Part shown: positions 27,301-35,320 of the stretch, piece by piece | Layout: the number at the start of each line of letters is the position of its first letter | Position numbering within the stretch: the stretch's first letter is position 1 | From: Sneathiella sp. P13V-1 | GTDB lineage: Bacteria > Pseudomonadota > Alphaproteobacteria > Sneathiellales > Sneathiellaceae | Direction of reading: 5' to 3' | NCBI RefSeq assembly: GCF_015143595.1 | Contig: NZ_WYEU01000001.1 | Span: 744,001-808,000, forward strand | DNA length: 64,000 bases | The notes under the pieces: generated by a model | What the model was told of the DNA's origin: nothing | The model's database searches: none | What the model saw: the letters and a program-made list of their open reading frames with translations, nothing else | Position numbers and translations under genes: made by a program

Positions 27301-27473
27301 TTTGCAGCCTCTCCAAAAAGCGCAAAAGTCATCGCGCTAAAGATTGTCGATTTGCCAGACCCTGTAGGCCCGTAAATACCAAAAAGACCTGCATTTACAG
27401 CATCACGAAAATCTATGACTTGGCGATTGGAGTAGGGGCCGAGGGCCTGCATAGTTAGGCGTAATGGTCTCAT
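24399..27473 (-). CDS. sbcC: SbcC-like SMC/Rad50-family ATPase
   Basis: A 1024-residue Rad50/SbcC homologue. Walker A (GPTGSGKST) is near residues 35-43, the Q-loop LLPQGRF near 166-172, long coiled coils fill the middle, a zinc-hook CPVC lies near 516, and the C-terminal head has LSGGETF and Walker B TIFIDEGFGSLD. Family knowledge: with SbcD it forms an ATP-gated nuclease that opens hairpins and trims DNA ends. Its ATG overlaps the sbcD stop by 4 bp. The zinc hook and both ATPase halves look intact, so the complex should be functional. Island location suggests an acquired copy, possibly with an antiphage role. Confidence 0.9.
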   Translation of the reverse strand: MRPLRLTMQALGPYSNRQVIDFRDAVNAGLFGIYGPTGSGKSTIFSAMTFALFGEAAKSEQDAPSLRSDHADPSLTTEVEFVFDIGERRFVVVRRPDQVRPKLRGEGETTSKHEAFLFDATGMALDEINKEQRGKIIEEKKVRSVDLTIEDLLGYGSEQFRQIVLLPQGRFEKFLSAKTKERVDILRDLFDVSLYRQLTEKLKADAEIVERRVRDEREICARRLVSEGFESTDALVMEISDSEQKLTDLKKKETLARTAFAGAQKALHDAHILEGKFKASEDAHETLAGLQEGKVSMDELAAQVKKAEKAQLLLDRESVFTEATNSATVAEKKLETARLADASAKENATSADEILKREEERSSEINDLAKQLNDLERHKETLERAKVLNKSVDKAVAAGNEASKKLENAQTRLHEHQNKKRQKADVLKAAREAETQRTRINARLTNLNNSLSAAEAYEKTQSTITTSEENLETLTSTLELAQNGERKAQEESKTAENNLSEAQALHLASKLLDGDPCPVCGATDHPSLAIGTIEQAGLDKTFREAKASLEKATAVVRKAEQDVAGATSTLEVHKQALADLPKPEEPAADIRAQIKSEESELEDLGSETDILTAEAEIDRLAEEITGLEDERERLREDCSSKRQSSASASARLEEMLTSVPEELRTPEALAEQTEETSSALDERKNAKLAAEKAATEARERAIIASEEHKAATTALTECIERRKQAEDSFISRLKKANLTHDEFVRLKPAIESIEDVRETIEEYRRNLKNAEDSAKTKAGEIHDLVRPDLKEIGSKQDQAQANLNEATDERAAAQQGLTHLTELRDELAETLSMLEEEEKTSGPLRGLAALTNGDNPYKLDLETFAIGTMFDQVLEAANLRLGPMTSNRYQLERDIDGGGRGRRGLGIQVFDLHTGKTRPTSTLSGGETFIAALALALGLADIVECSSGKVRLDTIFIDEGFGSLDTENGAGTLDQVLNVLNTLVSQNRSVGLISHVPLVQEAVPNGFYVQKSIGGSSVETRNAL

Positions 27474-28612
27474 GCTGCATCCTCACCATACTGAAGGGCC
27501 TGAAGTGTTTCGGCTATGATGGCTTTCTCGATATCATCTATGGCTTCGGCTCGAACAGTTTGAACAAATTCATCAATGACGTCAGAAGGTTTGGTCACAG
27601 GAGCTATCCTTGATCCGGTCGCCTCTAATTCCAATTTCCTTTCATTCCTTTCGTAGGTTAACTCGCAAACGTTGGGAAATATTTCGCGCAAGCGCTTCAT
27701 GCCATCGATGACTGGAGCATCATCAGTAAGAACGACTTTTATAAAATCTGTTGAAGGTTCCCCGAGAAGCAATTCAGCGTGTATTCCTCGAAGGATGCGA
27801 ACATTACGCATTGGCGTGAGCGGAATTGTTTCAATCTGTGCGACGCCCTCTTTATTGAGATCAATGAAGCTCATGGATTTTTGCGCGTCGGCTTCATCAA
27901 ATCCAAATGCAAGTGGCGATCCTGAATAGCGAATATGATTGCTTCCAACCTTTTGAGGACGGTGAAGATGCCCGAGAGCTACATAATGCGCCCCCTCGAA
28001 GATATCTGTCGGAACTGTTTCGATCCCTCCAACACGGGTTAGGGAGCGCTCGCTTTCGCTGTGTTTTGCACCAGAAACGAAGGCGTGTGCGATTACAACC
28101 CAACGTGCGTCCTTGGGTACATTCGCACGAGCCCTAGCAACCTGTGCTGTCAGGACATCTTCAGGCGTCTGCAGGCTCTCATCTTCAAAGCATTCACGCG
28201 CTGCGTACTCATACGAAAACGGCAAGCCAGAGAATGCTACAGGACCATATTCATCTCTAAGGATGAGGGGTTTTTCTTCAGCACTCACGCCCCCTCGTAT
28301 ATGTGCGCGTGCTTTATCGGTCATGATCGACATAGAAGCAATGCGATCGCCGGAATCATGGTTACCAGCAATCATAACTACAGCCGCTTCGGTATCTTGG
28401 GCAATCCTCTCAAGAAAGCCATTAAACTGACGAACCGCTGTCGCAGGTGGTGAAGCCCGGTCGAAAATGTCGCCAGCTAATATGAGGACATCAATGGAGT
28501 GGTCGGTAACTGCACACGCAATTTGGTCAAGGATTGATCTGTGATCATCTTCTAGTGGAATACCGTTGAATTGACGACCCAAATGCAAATCAGACGTGTG
28601 CAGAATTTTCAT
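27470..28612 (-). CDS. sbcD: SbcD-like Mre11-family nuclease subunit
   Basis: About 380 residues, started at ATG 28612 (MKILHTSDLHLG; a second ATG at 28621 adds three residues). The metallophosphoesterase motifs are all present: DLHLG, AGDIFDR, AGNHDSGD, IAHAFVSG and ALGHLHRPQ. It heads the sbcD-sbcC-helicase operon. The 77-bp gap to the divergent BrxR-type regulator should contain both promoters, so that regulator may control this operon. Confidence 0.9.
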   Translation of the reverse strand: MKILHTSDLHLGRQFNGIPLEDDHRSILDQIACAVTDHSIDVLILAGDIFDRASPPATAVRQFNGFLERIAQDTEAAVVMIAGNHDSGDRIASMSIMTDKARAHIRGGVSAEEKPLILRDEYGPVAFSGLPFSYEYAARECFEDESLQTPEDVLTAQVARARANVPKDARWVVIAHAFVSGAKHSESERSLTRVGGIETVPTDIFEGAHYVALGHLHRPQKVGSNHIRYSGSPLAFGFDEADAQKSMSFIDLNKEGVAQIETIPLTPMRNVRILRGIHAELLLGEPSTDFIKVVLTDDAPVIDGMKRLREIFPNVCELTYERNERKLELEATGSRIAPVTKPSDVIDEFVQTVRAEAIDDIEKAIIAETLQALQYGEDAA

Positions 28613-28689
28613 TATATACATCCATATAGTTATTACACGTATAAAAAATATATAGACATAGCAGTGAGAGTCAAGTTAAGAGTATTCTC
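28613..28689. promoter_or_regulatory. Divergent promoter between sbcD and the BrxR-type regulator
   Basis: A very AT-rich 77-bp gap serving two genes transcribed away from each other. Imperfect dyad symmetry is visible around TTATTACACGTATAA near 28630. Autoregulation by the WYL protein encoded on its right is plausible; the exact site is not certain. Confidence 0.45.
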
Positions 28690-29487
28690 ATGTACTTTGA
28701 TGATCTGAAACATGCTCAACGAGAGCGCCTGATTTTTCTTGACCGCTGTTTTACATGGCGGGGAATGGCCAATCGCCGAAACCTTATTTATCGCTTTGGA
28801 ATATCTGAGGCTCAGGCGGCTTTGGATTTTCGTACATATTTGGATTTGGTGACGACAGCACCAACCTACGACAATGTTCGCAAAAGCTACATTGCTGCTG
28901 ATAACCATATACCTCTATCGCCCTCAACGCTCACGGAAGCATTTGAGGTTGTTGTCGGCGAAGATGGATACAATGACATGGCTGTTCTTCCGCGCCCGGA
29001 ACGAAAAGCAGACCCATCTACTGTAGCCAAGTTATATCAAGCTATGAAAGCAAGAAATTCTCTTCATATTCGGTATACATCAATGTCTTCCGGGCACGAT
29101 GAAGGTCAATGGGTTGCTCCGGTGAGATTTACCTCAGATGGAGAGAGTGTCTATTTTAGGGCCTTTAGTTTTAAACATGGCGAATATCGGAACTACCTAC
29201 CAATTAGAATTAGCTTAGATAGTAGCTTTGATCAGATGGAGCTTTTAGGTGAGCTGCCTCAAGACATTGATTGGAATACAAAGGCGATCATTTGGTTGCG
29301 ACCACGGTCAGATTTATCTGATGAACAAGTGCAGGTAGTGCGTCGGGAATATGGGTTTGACGGAGAATTTCTGCGCATTGAAACCAGAAAGGCTTTAGAG
29401 TTTTTCTTCTCTCGACGTTGGGGGTTGGCAGAAGAAGGGGCTCGGTTGAAAATAATTAAAATCGAGTACGAATCAATGGAAGTATAA
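28690..29487 (+). CDS. brxR: BrxR/CapW-family WYL-domain transcriptional regulator
   Basis: A 265-residue protein with an N-terminal winged helix (residues about 10-70: RLIFLDRCFTWRGMANRRNL, then FGISEAQAALDF), a central WYL domain (about 125-200) and a C-terminal WCX-like extension. The N-terminal sequence pattern is characteristic of the BrxR/CapW regulators that repress BREX, CBASS and other defence loci until infection. It lies upstream of the BREX operon in the same direction with a 305-bp gap and diverges from sbcD, so it could govern either or both. WYL ligands are thought to be nucleic-acid or nucleotide signals. Confidence 0.85.
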   Translation: MYFDDLKHAQRERLIFLDRCFTWRGMANRRNLIYRFGISEAQAALDFRTYLDLVTTAPTYDNVRKSYIAADNHIPLSPSTLTEAFEVVVGEDGYNDMAVLPRPERKADPSTVAKLYQAMKARNSLHIRYTSMSSGHDEGQWVAPVRFTSDGESVYFRAFSFKHGEYRNYLPIRISLDSSFDQMELLGELPQDIDWNTKAIIWLRPRSDLSDEQVQVVRREYGFDGEFLRIETRKALEFFFSRRWGLAEEGARLKIIKIEYESMEV

Positions 29488-29792
29488 GATCTTCAAGCCC
29501 TTTCATTTTTCTTTTCTTCCAGATACAAGACTATGTATGTTGAGTGCAGCTGATCTATTTTAGATTGTATTTTCTTGAGGGTATGTTACGTGTTAGTGAA
29601 TAGAGTGGGTGCTTGTGTTATTGTGGCTGATTTACTTTGAAAGAGGAAGAGAAACTTCAAAAAGATTTATAGTTGGGGGTAACTTGATGCGACGATGCGA
29701 CTTATAGGTTAATAACCTGAAACCTATGTATGGTGAGCAAAGCTAGATCATTGCGCAAGTTACGGACAATCAAACTAATGGTTGGGTAGTTA
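29488..29792 (+). promoter_or_regulatory. Presumed BREX operon promoter region
   Basis: A 305-bp gap before brxE. It contains a tandem GATGCGAC repeat (29686-29701) followed by AGGTTAATAACCT dyad symmetry near 29706-29718, a candidate site for the WYL regulator. No gene is seen. Confidence 0.45.
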
Positions 29793-30302
29793 ATGAACAA
29801 TAATGTTGAAAAGTTGATTGTAGAACTTCGGCTACTAGTAGGGTTTCTCGGCGAGAAGTCTCAAGGCAATTGGTGGGGCAGCAATTTTATCGGCACCAGC
29901 AGCGAGGCATTTCTAGTGCCTATTTTTTCTCGTACCACGATGTTTGCACGTTATCACGGCGTTTGCGAAGCGGCAATGCTCGTGCATGATGAGCATATTG
30001 GTGTCGGCACCAATTTCCACTTGTATCGTATGCCAGATTCTGTCGAACGTGGAGCCGCTAAGGCGCTTGCCGATAGCGACTTCCAACAACGGCTGAACGA
30101 TGTCTTGGGCAGCAGCGAGGTAGCCCAAACACGGCTTGTTGAGCTGGTAACCACCGACACAAATATTGTCGAGGGCCCAGTTGTATTGGGTACTTACGCT
30201 GATGCCGGTCTGAATCAGCGGTTACATCAGGCTGCTAGTCACTATTTGCGAGCATTTAAAGAGGGTTACAAGTGCTTTCCCTATATGCGGGAGGCACAGT
30301 GA
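29793..30302 (+). CDS. brxE: BrxE-like BREX protein
   Basis: A 169-residue protein at the head of the BREX operon. The N-terminal pattern (ELRLLVGFLGEKSQGNWW, then FLVPIFSRTTMFARYHGVCE) and the VHDEHIGVG block agree with what I know of the BrxE family, whose function is not established. Its stop overlaps the brxA GTG start (GTGA). BrxE was described from type 6 BREX loci, yet the other genes here are of type 1, making its presence notable. Confidence 0.75.
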   Translation: MNNNVEKLIVELRLLVGFLGEKSQGNWWGSNFIGTSSEAFLVPIFSRTTMFARYHGVCEAAMLVHDEHIGVGTNFHLYRMPDSVERGAAKALADSDFQQRLNDVLGSSEVAQTRLVELVTTDTNIVEGPVVLGTYADAGLNQRLHQAASHYLRAFKEGYKCFPYMREAQ

Positions 30303-31084
30303 ACGAAATTAAGCCCTTCTACACGACGCAGCTGCAAGCTGGGCTGGGCCTGGTTGATGAGACGAAACTGTTGTTGTCCTTATATGGAAAGGATTTGTCG
30401 GCAAATCAGCTATACGAAAAGGCGCTGACTTCCGGGCTGTTTCCCATGGTCTCAGCGAGAAGGCTTCGCAACATCGTCGTTGAGTGCTTTGCGCCAAGGT
30501 ATATCAAGACAGGTGGTGCCGAGTATTTAGATCGTCTGGCTGCACATTTGTCGTCATCAGCTATCAACCAGTTGTTTCTGATTTATACCGCAACTGCCAA
30601 TGAGATCCTGCAGGATTTTATTCAGGAAATTTACTGGGACCGATATTCAGGTGGCTACGATTCGATATCGACGGATGATGCTAAAGGTTTCGTTGGGCAT
30701 GCAGTCAGGGAAGGTAAGACCCAGAAGCCGTGGTCAGACTCTACTATCAAACGTGTTTCATCTTACCTTATCGGTTGTTGTGCGGATTACGGGATGCTGT
30801 CGACCGGTCGCGGATCAAAGCGCACCATACAACCTGTGCGCGTCCAAAAATCCACCGTTCTCTATCTCGCCTATAAGCTCCATTTTGACGAACTGGGTGA
30901 CAACGCGGTTATCAATCACAAGGCTTGGGCGCTGTTCGGTCTTGATGGCTCCGATGTGAGAGAAGAGCTCAAGCGGCTGGCGAAGAACGGGTGGCTTATT
31001 GTCCAGTCTGCCGGTGATGTCACACGGATTGGCTGGCAGTTCAAATCCATGGAGGAGGTGATCGATGTCATCACTCAAATCTGA
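30299..31084 (+). CDS. brxA: BrxA (DUF1819) BREX protein
   Basis: A 261-residue protein started at GTG 30299, which has GGGAGGCAC before it and overlaps the brxE stop; an upstream ATG at 30272 is less likely. It matches the BrxA/DUF1819 family, helical DNA-binding proteins of the NusB-like fold needed for BREX activity. The C-terminus overlaps brxB by 20 bp. No anomaly is seen. Confidence 0.88.
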   Translation: MNEIKPFYTTQLQAGLGLVDETKLLLSLYGKDLSANQLYEKALTSGLFPMVSARRLRNIVVECFAPRYIKTGGAEYLDRLAAHLSSSAINQLFLIYTATANEILQDFIQEIYWDRYSGGYDSISTDDAKGFVGHAVREGKTQKPWSDSTIKRVSSYLIGCCADYGMLSTGRGSKRTIQPVRVQKSTVLYLAYKLHFDELGDNAVINHKAWALFGLDGSDVREELKRLAKNGWLIVQSAGDVTRIGWQFKSMEEVIDVITQI

Positions 31085-31637
31085 TTTCAATGAGCTGATG
31101 GAGCGCATCAAAGCCGGCCGGGATTTTGGACATGCCAGCTTCGAGCCCATTTTCTACCTGGTTTTTTCGCCCGCCTCGATACTGGAAGTCAAAAGACAGA
31201 CGTCTGCGTGGGAAGCGAAGCTTCGTAATGACGGCTGGAGTGTGCACAAGTTTTCCATCGCTGAAGAAATACAGAAAATCCTCGATGCGGCACCGTTGAA
31301 AAAGATCTGGATTGTGGCAGATAGCAAAGAGCCGCTGCAGTGGGAAAAAACTAACAAAGCTTTGGCAAATGCACTGACTAATGGTTCGCTGCAAGAGCGA
31401 TTAGAAACTGTGTTACGGAAACTCGAGGGTCAACGTAACACTATTTTATTGGTGACGGATGTAGAGGCGCTTCACCCTTACATGCGCATTGGTTCTATTG
31501 AGAGCCAGCTTCAGGGCAAATTTCATGTGCCCACTGTCTTCTTCTACCCAGGTGTCAGAACTGGCAAAACCCAACTCAAGTTCTTGGGCTTCTACCCAGA
31601 AGATGGCAACTATCGCTCGGTTCATGTGGGCGGATAA
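31065..31637 (+). CDS. brxB: BrxB (DUF1788) BREX protein
   Basis: A 190-residue DUF1788 protein. Conserved stretches include PIFYLVFSP near residue 27 and the C-terminal VPTVFFYPG then LKFLGFYPEDGNYR. BrxB is required for BREX methylation and restriction; its molecular role is unclear. It overlaps the end of brxA by 20 bp and lies 19 bp before brxC, in the standard type 1 order. Confidence 0.9.
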   Translation: MSSLKSDFNELMERIKAGRDFGHASFEPIFYLVFSPASILEVKRQTSAWEAKLRNDGWSVHKFSIAEEIQKILDAAPLKKIWIVADSKEPLQWEKTNKALANALTNGSLQERLETVLRKLEGQRNTILLVTDVEALHPYMRIGSIESQLQGKFHVPTVFFYPGVRTGKTQLKFLGFYPEDGNYRSVHVGG

Positions 31638-31656
31638 GAACGTTTTAGGAAAAACG

Positions 31657-34600
31657 ATGGAAATAAAACAGTTATTCGATAGCAACAAAGACATCTATCG
31701 CACCATCGAAAAGGTGATCACCTACAGCGCGTCTCAGGAACAGCGCTTGAAGGCCGAAATATCCGAATACGTGGTGACCGAAAGCATCGAAGAGCAGTTC
31801 GAAAAACTGTTGGGAAAGATGCAGGCAGCCATGGAAGTCGGAGGGGAAAATGAAGTTGGCGTCTGGGTATCTGGTTTTTATGGTTCAGGTAAAAGTTCGT
31901 TTACCAAGTACCTCGGTTTAGCGTTTGACGAAAGCGTCACCATCGATGGCACGCCTTTCATTCAGCATTTACAGAATCGCTTCAAGAAGCAAACAACCAA
32001 GCAGCTACTGTCCACCGTAGCCAAACGGTTCCCGGCTGCTGTCGTCATGCTCGATCTGGCCAGTACTCAACTCGCCGATGCCAGTATGAAAGAGGTATCG
32101 ACGGTTCTCTACTATAAGATCCTGGAATGGGCGGGCTATTCGCAAAACCTCAAAGTTGCGGCTTTTGAGCGCAGGCTGAAAAAGGAAGGCCGATATGAGG
32201 AATTCCTTAACATCTTCGCCGACCAACTCGGTGGCGAACAGTGGGCCAACTATCGCAATGACCCCCTGGTTGTTGATAGCGTGGTGCCGGAAATCGCGCA
32301 CCAGATGTATCCCAATTTCTTCAAAACCGCTGAGTCATTTTCCACAGTAACGGAAGACTGGTTGGTGTTCACCGACCAGCAAGTAGAGGAGATGCTGGAG
32401 ATTGCCCGTGAGGCAACCGGTAAGGAATACATCATCTTTATCGTGGATGAGGTGGGCCAGTATGTGGGCTCCCGCCAGAACCTTATTTTGAACCTGGATG
32501 GCCTTGCCAAAAACCTCAAAAACATCGGCGATGGCAAAGTCTGGATTGTCGGTACGGCCCAGCAAACCCTGACCGAGGATGATCCCAAAGCCTCGCTGAA
32601 CTCACCCGAGCTGTACAAGCTAAAAGACCGCTTCCCCATCCAGATCGACCTGGAAGCCAACGATATCAAAGAGATCTGCTACAGCCGCTTGCTGGGTAAA
32701 TCGCCGAGTGGTGAAACGGAACTCGGTAACCTGTTCGATAAGCATGGCCAGGCCCTACGCCACAACACCAAGCTGGTGGATGCTCGCGCCTATGGCGCCG
32801 ATTTTGACAAGCAGACCTTTATCAATCTGTATCCATTCCTGCCAGCGCATTTCGATATCCTGCTGCATCTGTTAGGCGCTCTGGCGAAATCCACCGGCGG
32901 TATCGGACTGCGTTCTGCCATCAAGGTGATTCAGGACGTATTGGTAGAAGGGGCCGACCACAGTACTCCAATAGCAAACCAACCGGTGGGATGGCTGGCC
33001 ACTACGGTCACGCTGTTCGATGCTCTCAAGAAGGACATCGAAAAAGGCTACCTGTCGCTATACCAGTCGGTGGGCAAAGTAAAAATCCGCTTCCCCGATT
33101 CCAAGCTGCACCAGGACATCGCCAAGACGGTCTGCGTTCTGCAAATCCTGGGCAACCTGCCTATCTCTATTCAGAACGTTACCAGCCTCATGCATGGCGG
33201 TGTTGCTGATGCATCAGCGGCAGATCAGTTTGAGAAAGCGGTAGAAGAACTGATTAGCGATGCCATCGTGCCGCTGGGTGAGCAAGATGGCAATCTGTGC
33301 TTCCACAGTGAAAAACTCAACGACATAGAGCAGGAGCGGGGCACCATCCCCTTGCGTGCGGTAGAGCTGCGTCGTATTCAAAATGAAACCTTGCGCGAGG
33401 CCTACTCTCCACCGCCCTCAACACTCCTGAATGGCACCTTAACGGTACAAACGGGGCTCAAGGCGCAAACGTCTGGTGGTGTACCGACTTCCCTTTCCGG
33501 AGAACGTAACACCGTACAAACGGTGGTCGAGCTGGTTGATCCCACCGACTACGAAGCCGCCAAGGCCAGGCTAACGGAAGAGAGCCGACACAAGAGCGCC
33601 AATTACACCATCTTCCTGTTCGGCCGCACCTCGCCCGAGATGGAGGAATTGACCGCAGAAATCTACCGCAGCAAAGAGATTGTCAATAAATACCGCAACG
33701 AGCCGGATCAAGAGGTCAAGGAATACTGCAACGGCCAAACCGATCGCGCCAATCGCCTGATGGGCGAATTGGAGCGGCTGATTAAACGAAGCCTGGTTCA
33801 GGGGTCGTTTATCTTCCGGGGTGAGATCACCGCAGCAGAGAGCATCAACCAGGATCTAGCCGAGGCAGCACGCAAGCATCTTGCCAGCGTGGCCGAGCAA
33901 GTCTTTGATCGGTACAACGAAGCGCCGGTGCGGGCGGGAACTGACCTCGCAGAGAAATTCCTTCGCCTCGGTAACCTGAGCGGCGTCACCAACGCAACCG
34001 ACCCATTAAGCTTGGTGCAAACCCAGGGCGGCAGGCCGTCCATCAATACCGGCCACAAGGCCATCACCAGTATTCGGGACATGATCGAGCGCCAGGGTTC
34101 CATCGAGGGCAAGCGCCTGATCGACTTGTTTACTGATGCGCCCTATGGCTGGTCACAAGATACCCTGCGTTACCTGGTAGCTGCCATGCTGGTTGCGGGG
34201 GAGATCAAACTCAAAGTCGCAGGCCGCGAAGTGACGGTAAATGGTCAGCAGGCGATTGATGCCCTGAAAACCAATAACGCTTTCAAGTCTGTTGGCGTCT
34301 CCCTGCGCGAGGAGCGGCCAAGTAATGAGATCCTGGCAAAGGCCGCTGAACGCCTGACCGAACTCAGTGGTGACATGGTCGTGCCGCTAGAGGACGATAT
34401 CAGTAAGGCGACCACGAAGCTTTTCCCCCAGTTACAGCACCAGTACGGTCCCCTGGCCGAAAAGCTGAAGGGCCTGAAGTTGCCTGGTTCAGATCGTCTA
34501 GAAAGCCTGAGCCAGGATATCAAGGATATTCTGTTCACCGATGCTTCCGATGCACCCCAGCGACTGGGTGGGGAAGAATCCGAGCTCTACGCCAACCTCA

Positions 34601-35304
34601 AATGGGCGGCTGACCTTAAACGCGCATTGGAGCAGGGCCTGGAGCAAACCCTGGGCGAGCTACAGCAACATCGCCGTGAGCTGGAAAGCCTCCCCGCCAG
34701 CGGCACGCCTGGCCAACTAAAAACCGAGTTGCAGGATGAAATCGCGGGATTGAACGAACGCCTAAACCATGCGGACTTCTTCAAGTACAGCACCGAGTTC
34801 GCCGGCAGCTTAACCACCTTGAAATCCAGGGTGCGGGATACCGCCATTGCCCTGCAAACTGAGCAGCAACAGCGCATCACCGATGCCGAGCAAGACCTGC
34901 GCCGCCTGTCAGAGTGGCCGGAGTTGACTCAGCAGGAACAGAACAATCTGCTGGCTGACCTGGAAAAGCTGGCTGTTACCGCCAGCGAAGATCTCACGGG
35001 TCTGCGCCTGCTCGTCAATCAGGAGTACACCATCCAGAGCCAGGTACAGGATATCAAACAGCGTATCCAGCGTATTGGCCAACAGCGCTTGCAGGACAAG
35101 TTAAGTGAAGAGCAGGAGCAAGCCAAGAAAGAGGGTAAAAAGAAGATCTCTCGCACCCTCAACTCGAAAGCGCTGATTACCTCTCTGTCGGATCTGGATG
35201 CACTGATTGTCGAGCTGCAACAGCTGCGCGGTGAGCTAAAATACGCCCACGATTTTGAGCTGGTGATTGGGGTCAGCGATAACGATGACACACAAGAATC
35301 CTAA
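31657..35304 (+). CDS. brxC: BrxC (PglY-like) BREX ATPase
   Basis: A 1215-residue protein from ATG 31657 (MEIKQLFDSN), preferred over the longer frame at 31489, which would overlap most of brxB's end. Walker A is GFYGSGKS at residues 73-80 and a Walker-B-like IIFIVDEVGQY lies near 262-272. Large helical regions fill the C-terminus. Family knowledge: BrxC/PglY is the large P-loop ATPase of BREX, thought to form an assembly with PglX and PglZ for methylation and phage exclusion. Length and motifs are intact. Confidence 0.92.
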   Translation: MEIKQLFDSNKDIYRTIEKVITYSASQEQRLKAEISEYVVTESIEEQFEKLLGKMQAAMEVGGENEVGVWVSGFYGSGKSSFTKYLGLAFDESVTIDGTPFIQHLQNRFKKQTTKQLLSTVAKRFPAAVVMLDLASTQLADASMKEVSTVLYYKILEWAGYSQNLKVAAFERRLKKEGRYEEFLNIFADQLGGEQWANYRNDPLVVDSVVPEIAHQMYPNFFKTAESFSTVTEDWLVFTDQQVEEMLEIAREATGKEYIIFIVDEVGQYVGSRQNLILNLDGLAKNLKNIGDGKVWIVGTAQQTLTEDDPKASLNSPELYKLKDRFPIQIDLEANDIKEICYSRLLGKSPSGETELGNLFDKHGQALRHNTKLVDARAYGADFDKQTFINLYPFLPAHFDILLHLLGALAKSTGGIGLRSAIKVIQDVLVEGADHSTPIANQPVGWLATTVTLFDALKKDIEKGYLSLYQSVGKVKIRFPDSKLHQDIAKTVCVLQILGNLPISIQNVTSLMHGGVADASAADQFEKAVEELISDAIVPLGEQDGNLCFHSEKLNDIEQERGTIPLRAVELRRIQNETLREAYSPPPSTLLNGTLTVQTGLKAQTSGGVPTSLSGERNTVQTVVELVDPTDYEAAKARLTEESRHKSANYTIFLFGRTSPEMEELTAEIYRSKEIVNKYRNEPDQEVKEYCNGQTDRANRLMGELERLIKRSLVQGSFIFRGEITAAESINQDLAEAARKHLASVAEQVFDRYNEAPVRAGTDLAEKFLRLGNLSGVTNATDPLSLVQTQGGRPSINTGHKAITSIRDMIERQGSIEGKRLIDLFTDAPYGWSQDTLRYLVAAMLVAGEIKLKVAGREVTVNGQQAIDALKTNNAFKSVGVSLREERPSNEILAKAAERLTELSGDMVVPLEDDISKATTKLFPQLQHQYGPLAEKLKGLKLPGSDRLESLSQDIKDILFTDASDAPQRLGGEESELYANLKWAADLKRALEQGLEQTLGELQQHRRELESLPASGTPGQLKTELQDEIAGLNERLNHADFFKYSTEFAGSLTTLKSRVRDTAIALQTEQQQRITDAEQDLRRLSEWPELTQQEQNNLLADLEKLAVTASEDLTGLRLLVNQEYTIQSQVQDIKQRIQRIGQQRLQDKLSEEQEQAKKEGKKKISRTLNSKALITSLSDLDALIVELQQLRGELKYAHDFELVIGVSDNDDTQES

Positions 35305-35320
35305 GAAGGTTGCACAGTAA

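Noticed and set aside
31489-31656. A longer N-terminus for BrxC
   Set aside because: It would overlap most of the end of brxB and lacks a ribosome-binding site; MEIKQLF at 31657 is the usual BrxC start.
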